A stretch of 64,000 bases of DNA from WTFV01 sp965200895. GTDB lineage: Bacteria; Acidobacteriota; Vicinamibacteria; Vicinamibacterales; UBA8438. The notes under the pieces were generated by a model. It searched no databases and was not told the DNA's origin. It saw only the letters and a list, made by a program, of their open reading frames with translations. The stretch is taken from positions 1,240,001 through 1,304,000 of the forward strand of contig CBDAVM010000001.1 of the NCBI GenBank assembly GCA_965200895.1, written 5' to 3'. Positions 44,412 to 53,193 of the stretch are shown here, piece by piece (the stretch's first letter is position 1; every line of letters starts with the position of its first letter). The position numbers and the translations under genes were made by a program.

Positions 44412-45728
44412 TTGAAGCTGCTGCACACCTCCGACTGGCACCTGGGGGCGCGGCTCGGTCGCCACGATCGCACAGACGATCACAGGGTGGCGCTCCGCGG
44501 GCTGCTCGAACTCGCAGAGTCGGAGCGGCCGGACCTGATCCTGCACACGGGTGACCTCTTCGACGCCTCGCGACCGCCGTACGACACGCTGGCGCTGGGC
44601 GTCCGCGCGCTCGGCCGGCTCTCGGCGGTCGCGCCGACGCTCGTGCTGTGCGGCAACCACGACTCGGCCGTGCTGCTGCGCGTGATCGACGAGCTGGCCG
44701 GCGCCGCCGACCCGCGGCGGCTGCGCCTGGTGACCGAGCCGCAGGTGGTGCCGTACCCGGATGTCGCCGACGGGGATGTCGCCGTCGCCGTCGCGTGCGT
44801 GCCGTTCCTCTCCCCGACCGCGATCGCCGACTACGCCGCCGGTGATCCCTCGCGGTTCGAGGGCGACTACGCCGACGGCGTCAGGACACTGAACCGGCGC
44901 CTGCTCGCCGAGGCGCATGCGCAGGCCGGATCCCGCGGCATCGTCCTCTACGCCGCGCACCTGCACGTACAGGGCGCGCGACCGGGGCGGTCCGAGCGGC
45001 GGATCACGGTCGGCGAGGACTACGCCACGCACACCGACGGGCTCCGGCGTGCGCTGTACTGCGCGTTCGGCCACATCCACGACCCGCAGCTCCTGCCCGG
45101 GGGCACGGCGCAGGGACGCTACGCCGGCTCGCTCATCCCGCTCGACTTCGGCGAACGGCGGCAGCCGAAGCAGGCGGTGGTCGTGACCATCGGAGACGAC
45201 GTGCAGGTCGAGCCGCGCGAACTGCCGGCCGGCCGGCCGCTCACCGAGTTCACCGGCACCCTGGCCGAGCTGCAGGACCGCGCCGCCGACGGCGGGCTCG
45301 ACGGCTGCATCCTGAAGGCGCGGGTCGTCTCCGACGATCCGATTCCGGATCTGGCGGACCGCCTGGCCGAATGGTCTCCGGGGTGCGTGGTGTTCGAACT
45401 GCTCAACACGGTCACCAGCCAGCCCGTGAAGGCGGTGGCGCCGGCCAGCGAATCGGCGGCCGAACCCGCCATCGACGCGTTGTTCGACGAGTGGAGGACA
45501 ACCGCGGCGCGCGGTCCGAAGGCGCCGCATGACGCCGTGCGGGCGCTCCTCGCGCAGGCGCTCGGCGGCGTGGACCAGGATGCGAAGCCGGACTTCGGAC
45601 TGACGACGCTGGCGTCACGCGCCGAGCAGACGCTCGCGCGCCTCGCCGCGCGACCGCCTGCGACGGACGGGGCCACCGCAGCCGCGGAAAAGGACCCCTC
45701 CGGCGGGGGACGGCGCGAAGGGATTTGA
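44412..45728 (+). CDS. sbcD: Mre11/SbcD-type nuclease subunit
   Basis: 438 residues. Metallophosphoesterase motifs in order: TSDWHLG (8-14), HTGDLFDAS (Asp ~49), CGNHDSA, YAAHLHVQG and FGHIHDPQLL, which bind two Mn ions. With SbcC it forms the exo/endonuclease that opens hairpins and trims DNA ends. TTG 44412 is used because MKLLHTSDWHLG is the standard start and AAGGTGG lies four bases upstream. The tail after ~400 is Ala-rich. sbcC follows after 99 bases. Confidence 0.93.
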   Translation: MKLLHTSDWHLGARLGRHDRTDDHRVALRGLLELAESERPDLILHTGDLFDASRPPYDTLALGVRALGRLSAVAPTLVLCGNHDSAVLLRVIDELAGAADPRRLRLVTEPQVVPYPDVADGDVAVAVACVPFLSPTAIADYAAGDPSRFEGDYADGVRTLNRRLLAEAHAQAGSRGIVLYAAHLHVQGARPGRSERRITVGEDYATHTDGLRRALYCAFGHIHDPQLLPGGTAQGRYAGSLIPLDFGERRQPKQAVVVTIGDDVQVEPRELPAGRPLTEFTGTLAELQDRAADGGLDGCILKARVVSDDPIPDLADRLAEWSPGCVVFELLNTVTSQPVKAVAPASESAAEPAIDALFDEWRTTAARGPKAPHDAVRALLAQALGGVDQDAKPDFGLTTLASRAEQTLARLAARPPATDGATAAAEKDPSGGGRREGI

Positions 45729-45827
45729 GACCCCGGAGGCAATCCGCGCGCGAGGCGCCCCGGCTCCCGACCCGCTCCGACCGGACCGGGACCGCACGGG
45801 CCGCGAATCGGCAAGGAAACGAACTCC

Positions 45828-48800
45828 ATGCGCCCCATCCACCTCACCATCGAAGGACTGCGCTCGTTCCGGGGGCCGGTGGTCATCGACTTCACCGGCC
45901 GCGACCACGTCGCCATCATCGGGGACACCGGGGCCGGCAAGTCGTCCATCCTGGAGGCCATGACCTACGCCCTGTACGGCCACACGACGTTCACCGCGCG
46001 GGCCAACCAGGAGCTGATGAACGACACGTCGACGCGCCTGCGGGTCGTGCTGCGGTTCCGCGTCTCGGGCGACACCTGGGAGGTGGCCCGCACGCTGCGC
46101 CGCAGCGGCGGGCGCGCGGGCGAGGTCGGGCAGGTGCGGGCGCAGTTGCGCCGGCTCGGGGCCGACGGCGCGCCGCAGGAGCAGGTCGAACAGGTGCGTC
46201 GCGTCAACGAACGCATCGCCGGGTTGCTCGGACTCGACAGCGACGCCTTCCTGCGCACCGTCGTGCTGCCCCAGGGCCGCTTCGCCCGCCTGCTGGTGGA
46301 GGACGATCCCCGCGACCGCAGCCGCATCCTGCGGCAGGTCTGGCGCACCGACGAGCTGGAGGCGGCCGGCGAGCTGGCGGCAGGGGCCCGGCAGGAGGCC
46401 AGAGAACTACAGGTCCGGCTGGAGCAGGCGGCCGCGGCGCACCCGGAGGATCCGGCCGCGCACCTGCAGGGGCTGCGCGCCGCCGGCGACGCGGCGCGGC
46501 AGCGGGCGGAGAGCGCATCGGCAACGGAGCGCGAAGCGGCGGCGGCCCGCGACGAGGTGCGTGCCGCCCGCGAGGCGGTTCGGATTGCGGAGGCGGTCGC
46601 GGAGCGGCTTCGGGCGACCGGGTTCGAGCAGGCCGGCGCGCGCCTTCCGCCCATCCGGGAACGCGCACGCGCCATCGACACCGAACGCGCGGCGCTGGAC
46701 CGCCGGCTCGCCGACATCGAACGGCAACGTGCGCGGATCCCGGACGACGACGACGGCCCCGGCGCCGCACAGGTCGCCGCGTCGCTGGCGACCCTCGACG
46801 GCATCAAGACCGGCGCACGGCAGGCGGAGGACGCCGCCACGGACATCCGGCGCCGGGCCGAGGCGGCGGAGCGGCAGCACGTCGACGCCCGGCGGCAGTC
46901 CGAGGCGGCGGCGCGCGCCGACGAGGAGACCGCCCGCCACGGCGCGCACCGCCGCCCGCTCGCAGAGGCGGTCGAGGCGGCGCGCGAACGGCGCCGGACG
47001 GTCGGCCGGTTGTTCGAGGACTGCGGGGCACGCGACGCGGAGCGGCGGGAAGCCCACCGGCGGCTCGACGCGGCGCGCCGCGAGGGTGAGGAACTCGCGA
47101 AGCGTGTCGAAGCGGCGCAGGCGGCGGCGCTCTCCACCGCCGCCGCGCTGACTGCAGCGGAGACGCATCTGGCGGACACGCGGCGCGCCGATGCCGCCGC
47201 GGCGGCGGCTGGCGAGCTGCACCCCGGGGACGAGTGTCCGGTGTGCGCCCGCGACCTGCCGCCCGACTGGCGAGCGCCGGAAGCCGCCGACCTGCACGAT
47301 GCCGAACGGGCCGTCGAGAGCCGACGGACCGCCGCTGACGATGCCCGGCACCGGGTGGTCGATCTGAGAGCGCGCCGCCAGGGCGCCGAGCACAACGCCG
47401 CGGCGGCGGCCGAGCGTACGGGCGCAGCAGAGCACGGATTCGCCTCCGCGCTGGGAGCCCTGGGAGACGCCGTCGGGACGACTCTGGAAGGGCCTCCCGC
47501 CGACCCCGCGTCCCTGCTCGGTCCATTCGATGCGCGGTGCGAGGAAGCCGCCGCCGTCCTCGCCGAGCACGACGAGGAACACCGGCGGCGGCAGGAGGAA
47601 TCGCGGCGGCGGTCGTCAGCGGCCGCCGCCGCGCTGGCCGAGGCCGCCGGCGCCGACCGGCTGGCCGCCGCGGCGCGCAGCGCAGGGGCCGAGGCGGCAG
47701 CGCGGTTGCGCGATGCGCGGGCCGCCGTCGTCGACGCGTTCCGGCCGGACCTGGACCTGCCCGCCGACCTGGCGGAACTGCAGAGGATCGACACCACGAG
47801 CGTCGTCGCGTGCATCCGCGCCGCGCACGAACGCGAGCGCGTGCTGGCCCGGCGGGCACAGGAACGCGAGCGTCTGGCCGCCGCGCTGCGTACGGTCAAC
47901 GACGAGCGCTCGGCGCTCGCGGACCGCCGCGCCGTCGAGGTCGACAAGCCGACCGCAGCGCTGGTGTACGCCCTGCAGGAGCACCGTTTCGTCCTCCTCC
48001 AGGCGCTCGAGGACCTGCAGATGCCGCAGAGGGCGCCCTCCGCCCTGCCCCCCGAGGACGCCGACCGGCTGGAGTCGCACATCGACGCGCTTCGCGCGCT
48101 CACCGTGGACCTGGCACAGACCGCCGACGCACGGACGCACGACGCCGCCGCCCGTGCGGAGGCTGCCCGGTCGACGCTGGCGGCCATCCGCGAACGACTT
48201 GGCGGTGACAGCGCCGTACCCGGACCGGAGTCCGCGGGAGGACTCGACGAGGACGATCCCGCCGGGGTGGTCGACCGGGCGCGCGCAGTCGCCGACGAGG
48301 CGCGCTTCGAGGCGCGCCGCGCCGGGAAGGCCGCCGCGGACTTCGCCGCGATTCTCGACGATGTCAGGGGTCTCCGTGCACTGTTGGAGGAAGTCCGGGG
48401 CAGGGAATTGGCGCTCGGCGACCTCGCCGACGCACTCAAGCCCGGCGGGTTCCTCAAGTGGCTCACCCTGCGGCGCTCGCGGAACCTGCTGGTCCACGCC
48501 TCGCGGATGCTCGGCGAGATGACCGGGGGTCGCTACGCCTTCGTGGATCCGGGAGACGCGGAGGAACAGTGGCGCGTCCTCGACAACGAGTCCAACCAGC
48601 CGCGCTCACCGGCCAGCCTCTCCGGCGGCGAGCAGTTCGTCGCGTCGCTCGCCCTGGCCCTCGGCATGGTCGAGATGATGGCCCGCAGCGGCGGCCGGCT
48701 CGAATCGATCTTCCTCGACGAGGGCTTCGGCTCGCTGGATCGCAACAATCTCGACGCCGCGGTCCAGGTCCTGGGCACGGTCGCAGCCGGCGGGCGCATG

Positions 48801-48977
48801 GTCGGCGTGATCTCCCACGTCCGCGCGGTGGCGGAGCAGGTCGAGCACGTCCTCGCGGTGACCCGCGGCGCCGCCGGCAGCCAGGCTGAGTGGCTCGACG
48901 ACCGCCAGCGCCGACGCTTCTCCGAATCGGACACCGGACTGGAGGCCGCGGCGGCGATGACCGGGTTGCTCGAGTAG
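45828..48977 (+). CDS. sbcC: Rad50/SbcC-type SMC-like ATPase
   Basis: 1049 residues, normal length. Walker A IIGDTGAGKSSILEAMTYAL (~28-47), Q-loop LPQGRFARLL, long Ala/Arg/Glu-rich coiled coils on both sides of the zinc hook C470-P-V-C473, ABC signature SLSGGEQFVASLALALG (~925), Walker B and D-loop IFLDEGFGSLDRNNLD, and the H-loop VISHVRAVAEQ. It partners SbcD, and ATP binding opens or closes the nuclease. AAGGA lies ten bases before ATG 45828. All active-site motifs are intact. Confidence 0.95.
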   Translation: MRPIHLTIEGLRSFRGPVVIDFTGRDHVAIIGDTGAGKSSILEAMTYALYGHTTFTARANQELMNDTSTRLRVVLRFRVSGDTWEVARTLRRSGGRAGEVGQVRAQLRRLGADGAPQEQVEQVRRVNERIAGLLGLDSDAFLRTVVLPQGRFARLLVEDDPRDRSRILRQVWRTDELEAAGELAAGARQEARELQVRLEQAAAAHPEDPAAHLQGLRAAGDAARQRAESASATEREAAAARDEVRAAREAVRIAEAVAERLRATGFEQAGARLPPIRERARAIDTERAALDRRLADIERQRARIPDDDDGPGAAQVAASLATLDGIKTGARQAEDAATDIRRRAEAAERQHVDARRQSEAAARADEETARHGAHRRPLAEAVEAARERRRTVGRLFEDCGARDAERREAHRRLDAARREGEELAKRVEAAQAAALSTAAALTAAETHLADTRRADAAAAAAGELHPGDECPVCARDLPPDWRAPEAADLHDAERAVESRRTAADDARHRVVDLRARRQGAEHNAAAAAERTGAAEHGFASALGALGDAVGTTLEGPPADPASLLGPFDARCEEAAAVLAEHDEEHRRRQEESRRRSSAAAAALAEAAGADRLAAAARSAGAEAAARLRDARAAVVDAFRPDLDLPADLAELQRIDTTSVVACIRAAHERERVLARRAQERERLAAALRTVNDERSALADRRAVEVDKPTAALVYALQEHRFVLLQALEDLQMPQRAPSALPPEDADRLESHIDALRALTVDLAQTADARTHDAAARAEAARSTLAAIRERLGGDSAVPGPESAGGLDEDDPAGVVDRARAVADEARFEARRAGKAAADFAAILDDVRGLRALLEEVRGRELALGDLADALKPGGFLKWLTLRRSRNLLVHASRMLGEMTGGRYAFVDPGDAEEQWRVLDNESNQPRSPASLSGGEQFVASLALALGMVEMMARSGGRLESIFLDEGFGSLDRNNLDAAVQVLGTVAAGGRMVGVISHVRAVAEQVEHVLAVTRGAAGSQAEWLDDRQRRRFSESDTGLEAAAAMTGLLE

Positions 48978-49102
48978 ATTCCACTCGTCGTACCCGGAAC
49001 CCGCGACGGGACCTGCGCACGCGCGTCCAGCGCCCGGGGCAATGGCGGCACGGCCGCGGTTCGCGCCCATTCGCGCACATCGACCCCGTGCTACCATGCC
49101 GA

Positions 49103-50125
49103 ATGATCGAATCGGACCTCCCGCCGCTGTCCGTGCGTGGCGACGGCGAGTCGAGAACGACGGGCGCCGCGCCCCCGCCCGCGCCGCGCGGCGAGTCGTT
49201 GAACTACGAAGCGCTGCGGTTCCCCGGCTGCCAGCGCATCTCGCTCCCGCTCGACCGGTTCGAGGACTTCGACGATCGGATCGAATACTGGGACGCCCGG
49301 ACCGGGACCGCCTGGGTGGTCGCCGACAAGTACGGCGTGCACGAAGGGACCTCCCGGCGGCTGCCGCATCTGGCGGAACGGATCGCCTCGGTGCGCGGGA
49401 CGCCGATCGTCTCCTACGGCTCGGTCACCCTGCTGGTGCGGGATGCCGGCGGCCGGCCCCGGCGGGCGATGGAGGCCGACGAGACGCTCTATCTGCACCC
49501 GACGCGCGCCGCGACGCCGGAGAAGTCCCTGATCATCGGTGAGAACGACTTCCCGGACGTCGTGCTCGAGGTGGACCACACGACGGACGTGCGCCCCGGG
49601 AAGCTCCTGCTGTACGAGGCGTGGGGTTTCCCCGAGCTCTGGGTGGTCGTGCCGCCGGCGGGCGCCAGGCGGTGCTGCCCGGCCGGCGTGACGATCCATC
49701 GTCTGGTCGACGGCCGGTACCGAGCGGCGCGATCGAGCGAGGCATTTCCGGGCTGGACGGCGAAGGAGATCCACGCCGCGCTGACCGAACCGGTGGCGTC
49801 GGCCGCCACGTACCGGGTGCTGGAGCGCGTGGGCAGGGCGCTCGGCGAGCGGGAGGGAACCGGACCGGACGACGATCCGCTGTGGCGCCGGCTGGGCGAA
49901 CGCAAGCTGGCGGAAGGCGTGGCGAAGGGTCGCGCCGAGGAACTCGCGGCGACGGTGCGGAGCCTGCTGCAGGCGCGCGGGAAGCAGGTTTCGGACGCGT
50001 TCCCGGGACGCGCACGCACGCTCGTCGACGCGCCGCTCGACACGGTGACGGCGGCGGCGCTGGCCGCGGCGGACGAGGCGGACTTCTGGCGGCGCCTCGG
50101 GACGCCGCGAGACACGCCCTCCTGA
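49103..50125 (+). CDS. Uma2-type PD-(D/E)XK nuclease-like protein
   Basis: 340 residues. The central part is a Uma2/DUF820 fold: FPDVVLEVDHTTDVRPGKLL and LYEAWGFPELWVVVPP give the D-ExD/K arrangement of restriction-like nucleases, with Val-Asp in place of the common ExK context. The C-terminus (ERKLAEGVAKGRAEELAATV, SLLQARGKQVS) is the helical tail typical of the family. It lies 125 bases after sbcC on the same strand and could share its transcript. DNA cleavage by this family is not well documented. Start chosen at ATG 49103, without a good ribosome site. Confidence 0.75.
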   Translation: MIESDLPPLSVRGDGESRTTGAAPPPAPRGESLNYEALRFPGCQRISLPLDRFEDFDDRIEYWDARTGTAWVVADKYGVHEGTSRRLPHLAERIASVRGTPIVSYGSVTLLVRDAGGRPRRAMEADETLYLHPTRAATPEKSLIIGENDFPDVVLEVDHTTDVRPGKLLLYEAWGFPELWVVVPPAGARRCCPAGVTIHRLVDGRYRAARSSEAFPGWTAKEIHAALTEPVASAATYRVLERVGRALGEREGTGPDDDPLWRRLGERKLAEGVAKGRAEELAATVRSLLQARGKQVSDAFPGRARTLVDAPLDTVTAAALAAADEADFWRRLGTPRDTPS

Positions 50126-50161
50126 CCTGCGGCCCGGCCGCGATCAGAGCACCGGTCGTCC

Positions 50162-51850
50162 CTACCGCGACCGCTGCGCCTCCCGTATCGCCCGGAACTC
50201 GCTGGTCTCGCTCCACGCCGGCCATTCCTCGCCGGCGGCGAGCCGCGCCCCCATGTGGTACAGGAAGGTCAGGTCCTCGACGGCGCCCGACAGGTCCCAG
50301 TCGGGTTTCACCTCGTCCGACACCTTGTGGTAGTCGTTCACCGTGTACTCGGTGCGCTTTTCGAGGCCGTAGCCGGCGGGCCGGTCGAGGTATTCGACGC
50401 CGGGGTCGGCGTAGAACGCCGGGATGCCGACCCGCGCGAACGAGAAGTGGTCCGACCGGTAGTAGAAGCCCTTCTCCGGCTCCGGGTCGGGCGCCAGGGT
50501 GCGGCCGAGGCGCGCCGCGACCTCGGCGGCGACGGCGTCCAGCCCGGACTGTCCCATGCCGACGATGGTCAGGTCGCGCGTCCGCCCCCACTGGTTCAGG
50601 ACGTCCATGTTGAGCGCGGCGACCGTCTGCGCCGTCGGGTAGAGCGGGTTCTCGCCGTAGTGCCGCGAGCCGAGCAGGCCCTGCTCCTCCGCCGTGACCG
50701 CGAGGAAGACGATCGACCGCCGCGGCGGCTCGGGCGCCAGCGTGAACGCGCGGGCGATCTCGATGAGTCCGGCCGTGCCGGTGGCATTGTCGGCCGCCCC
50801 GTTGAAGATGCGGTCGCCGTCCAGACTCGGGTCCACGCCCATATGGTCCCAGTGGGCGACGTACAGCACGACCTCGTCGGGCGACTCGCTCCCTTCGATC
50901 TTCGCCACGACGTTCTGCGAGTCGATGCGCCGCAGCGCGTTCCGGATGCGGAGCGACCCGGTCACGCCGAGGGGAACGGGCTCGAACGCGCGGTCGGCCG
51001 CCTGCCGCCGCGCCGCCTCGAAATCGAGCCCGGCCATCTCGAACAGTGCCTCGGCGGTGGCCCGCTGCACCCAGCCCTCGAACGTGGCCCGGCTCAGGTT
51101 GTCGTCCGCGGCGACGAGGTCGAACGACTCGGCCCAGGGCGTGCTGCCGACCACCTCCCACGGGTAGCCGGCCGGTCCCGTCTCGTGGATCACCAGCGAT
51201 CCGGCCGCGCCCAGCTCGGCGGCGATCTCGTGCTTGTAGGTCCAGCGGCCGTAGTAGGTCATCGCCGGCCCGCCGAAGGCGTCGTCGAGCGGCGGGTCGT
51301 TGACCAGGAAGAGCAGGATCTTCCCGCGCAGGTCGGCGTCGCCGAAGTCGTCCCAGTCGTACTCCGGCGCCCGCGCCCCGTAGCCGACGAAGATGAACTC
51401 GGCGTCCGACACCGCGACCTCGTCGACGACATGCTTCGTCGCGGCCACGTAGTCGGCGGACGGCTCCAGCGTGCGGCTCGTCCCGTCGGCTCCGGTCACC
51501 ACCAGACGGTCGCCCGGCTGTGGCGTGATGCCGACCAGCGGCACGTCCTGCACCCACGTCCCGTCCGGGTTCCCCGGCGTCAGGCCGAGCGCGGAAAACT
51601 GTTCCGTCAGGTAGGCGACGGTCTTCGTCTCGCCGTCGGAGCCGGGGGCGCGGCCCTCGAAGGCGTCCGAGGCCAGCGTCTCCGTCGCGGCGAGCAGGGT
51701 CTCGGCGCTGATCCCCGGTGCGATCGCCGGCCCGGCGCCCCCGGGCGGCGCCTGCACCGGCGCGCGGCCCGATGCGCCCGCCCCGCCCGCCGCCGCGACC
51801 GCCACACCCGCCGTCACCAGCCAGACCGGCAACATCTGTCGCTTGTGCAT
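50162..51850 (-). CDS. Exported M28-family zinc aminopeptidase
   Basis: 562 residues with signal peptide (LPVWLVTAGVAVAAAGGAG). A protease-associated domain is inserted (~140-260, EFIFVGYGARAPEYDWDDFG). The M28 metal set is complete: AHWDHMG (His), NGAADNATGTAG (bridging Asp), VTAEEQGLLGS (catalytic Glu and ligand Glu), ALNMDVLNQWG (Asp) and NDYHKVSDE (His). It probably degrades peptides in the periplasm or outside. It is divergent from the DUF4143 gene at 51966. Confidence 0.93.
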   Translation of the reverse strand: MHKRQMLPVWLVTAGVAVAAAGGAGASGRAPVQAPPGGAGPAIAPGISAETLLAATETLASDAFEGRAPGSDGETKTVAYLTEQFSALGLTPGNPDGTWVQDVPLVGITPQPGDRLVVTGADGTSRTLEPSADYVAATKHVVDEVAVSDAEFIFVGYGARAPEYDWDDFGDADLRGKILLFLVNDPPLDDAFGGPAMTYYGRWTYKHEIAAELGAAGSLVIHETGPAGYPWEVVGSTPWAESFDLVAADDNLSRATFEGWVQRATAEALFEMAGLDFEAARRQAADRAFEPVPLGVTGSLRIRNALRRIDSQNVVAKIEGSESPDEVVLYVAHWDHMGVDPSLDGDRIFNGAADNATGTAGLIEIARAFTLAPEPPRRSIVFLAVTAEEQGLLGSRHYGENPLYPTAQTVAALNMDVLNQWGRTRDLTIVGMGQSGLDAVAAEVAARLGRTLAPDPEPEKGFYYRSDHFSFARVGIPAFYADPGVEYLDRPAGYGLEKRTEYTVNDYHKVSDEVKPDWDLSGAVEDLTFLYHMGARLAAGEEWPAWSETSEFRAIREAQRSR

Positions 51851-51908
51851 GCTGCATCATACGCAATCCAGGCGCGTGACTGCCCCGGGTGCGTCACGTG
51901 TGCACGGT

Positions 51909-51967
51909 ATTTTCAGCGAACAGGGTGCGGAAAAAACATGTTTTTCGGTGCTATAGTCACTGAAAAT
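51909..51967 (+). promoter_or_regulatory. AT-rich promoter and inverted repeats of the second DUF4143 gene
   Basis: ATTTTCAG (51909-51916) and CTGAAAAT (51960-51967) form an inverted repeat, extending to 10 of 11 bases with the flanking cGA/TCa. The second arm overlaps the ATG at 51966. Between them are the 14-base perfect palindrome AAAAACATGTTTTT (51932-51945) and a -10-like TATAGT (51952-51957). The low GC content contrasts with everything around it. Confidence 0.55.
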
Positions 51968-53144
51968 GACGTTTCCAGATGCGTCTGCCCTGCCGCGACG
52001 CCTCGATCTGGCGGGTGATCTGGCCAGCCGGTCTGTCTTTCTCTTCGGCCCGCGGCAGACCGGCAAGACCACCTTCCTCCGCCAGCGCTACCCGCACGCG
52101 CCGTGGTTCAACCTGCTGCGCGGCGACGTCTTCCTGCGCCTCGCGCGCGAGCCGGGCCGGCTGCGGACCGAGCTGGCCGCCCGGCCGCCAGGACCCGACC
52201 CGGTGATCATCGACGAGATCCAGAAGCTGCCCGGCCTGCTCGACGAGGTGCACGACCTCATCGAGAGCCGCGGAGCGCGCTTCGTCCTCGCCGCGAGCAG
52301 TCCGGTCAAGTTGCGGCGCGGCGGCGTGAACCTGCTGGGCGGGCGGGCGCGGACGCGGCACCTGTTCCCCTTCGTCTCGGCGGAGACGCCGCACTGGGAC
52401 CTGCAGCGCGCGCTCACCGTCGGCGGCATTCCGTCGATCCACTTCTCGTCGGACCCGATCGAGGACCTGCTCACCTACTGCGGGAACTACCTGCAACTGG
52501 AGGTGCAGGCGGAGGGTCTGGTGCGCGGCATCGAGCCGTTCTCCCGGTTCCTTGCCGCCGCCGCCGCCAGCCTCGGTCAGCCCATCGTGTTCGAACGGGT
52601 GGCGTCCGACGCCGCCGTGCCGCCGCGCACCGTGCGGGAGTACTTCCAGGTGCTGGAGGACACGCTCGTCGCCACCCTGCTGCCGCCGTTCGCCCCGCGC
52701 CGGGCGCACCGCAAGCCGGTGTCGCGGGCGAAACTCTACTTCTTCGACAACGGCGTCGCGAACCTGCTGGCGGGCGTCACGCGTGTCGAAACCGGCAGCC
52801 CGGCGTTCGGCCCGGCCCTCGAACAGCTCGTCTTCTGCGAGCTGCGCGCGTGGCTGGCCTACGCGCGCGATCACCGGCCGTTGACCTTCTGGCGCACCGC
52901 GGACGGCTCCGAGGTGGACTTCGTCATCGGCGACAGCGCGGCGATTGAGGTGAAGGCAACCGCCGCGGTGACGCGCAGGGACCTGACCGGCCTGCGGCGG
53001 CTCGCGGCGGAGACGCCCCTGGCCGAGCGCATCGTGGTCTGCCGCGAACCCGTCGCGCGCCGGGTCGAGGACGGAATCCGCATCCTGCCCGTCCGCGAGT
53101 TCCTGCGCGCGCTCTGGGCCGACGAGCTGTTCGGCGCCGGTTGA
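51966..53144 (+). CDS. AAA_14/DUF4143 ATP-binding protein, second member
   Basis: 392 residues. Walker A FLFGPRQTGKTTFLRQRYP (~25-43), Walker B DPVIIDEIQKLPGLLDEVHD (~78-97), sensor RFVLAASSPVKLRR, and the DUF4143 part with the nuclease-like GSEVDFVIGDSAAIEVKATA. It is only distantly related to the gene at 23876. The short AT-rich promoter region with palindromes suggests self-contained regulation and recent arrival. Function of the family is undefined. Roles in accessory or toxin-like modules have been proposed. Confidence 0.88.
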   Translation: MTFPDASALPRRLDLAGDLASRSVFLFGPRQTGKTTFLRQRYPHAPWFNLLRGDVFLRLAREPGRLRTELAARPPGPDPVIIDEIQKLPGLLDEVHDLIESRGARFVLAASSPVKLRRGGVNLLGGRARTRHLFPFVSAETPHWDLQRALTVGGIPSIHFSSDPIEDLLTYCGNYLQLEVQAEGLVRGIEPFSRFLAAAAASLGQPIVFERVASDAAVPPRTVREYFQVLEDTLVATLLPPFAPRRAHRKPVSRAKLYFFDNGVANLLAGVTRVETGSPAFGPALEQLVFCELRAWLAYARDHRPLTFWRTADGSEVDFVIGDSAAIEVKATAAVTRRDLTGLRRLAAETPLAERIVVCREPVARRVEDGIRILPVREFLRALWADELFGAG

Positions 53145-53193
53145 CGGGACCGCGCATGCCTCCCGTGCGCACGTCCCGCACCGCGACGGCAGG

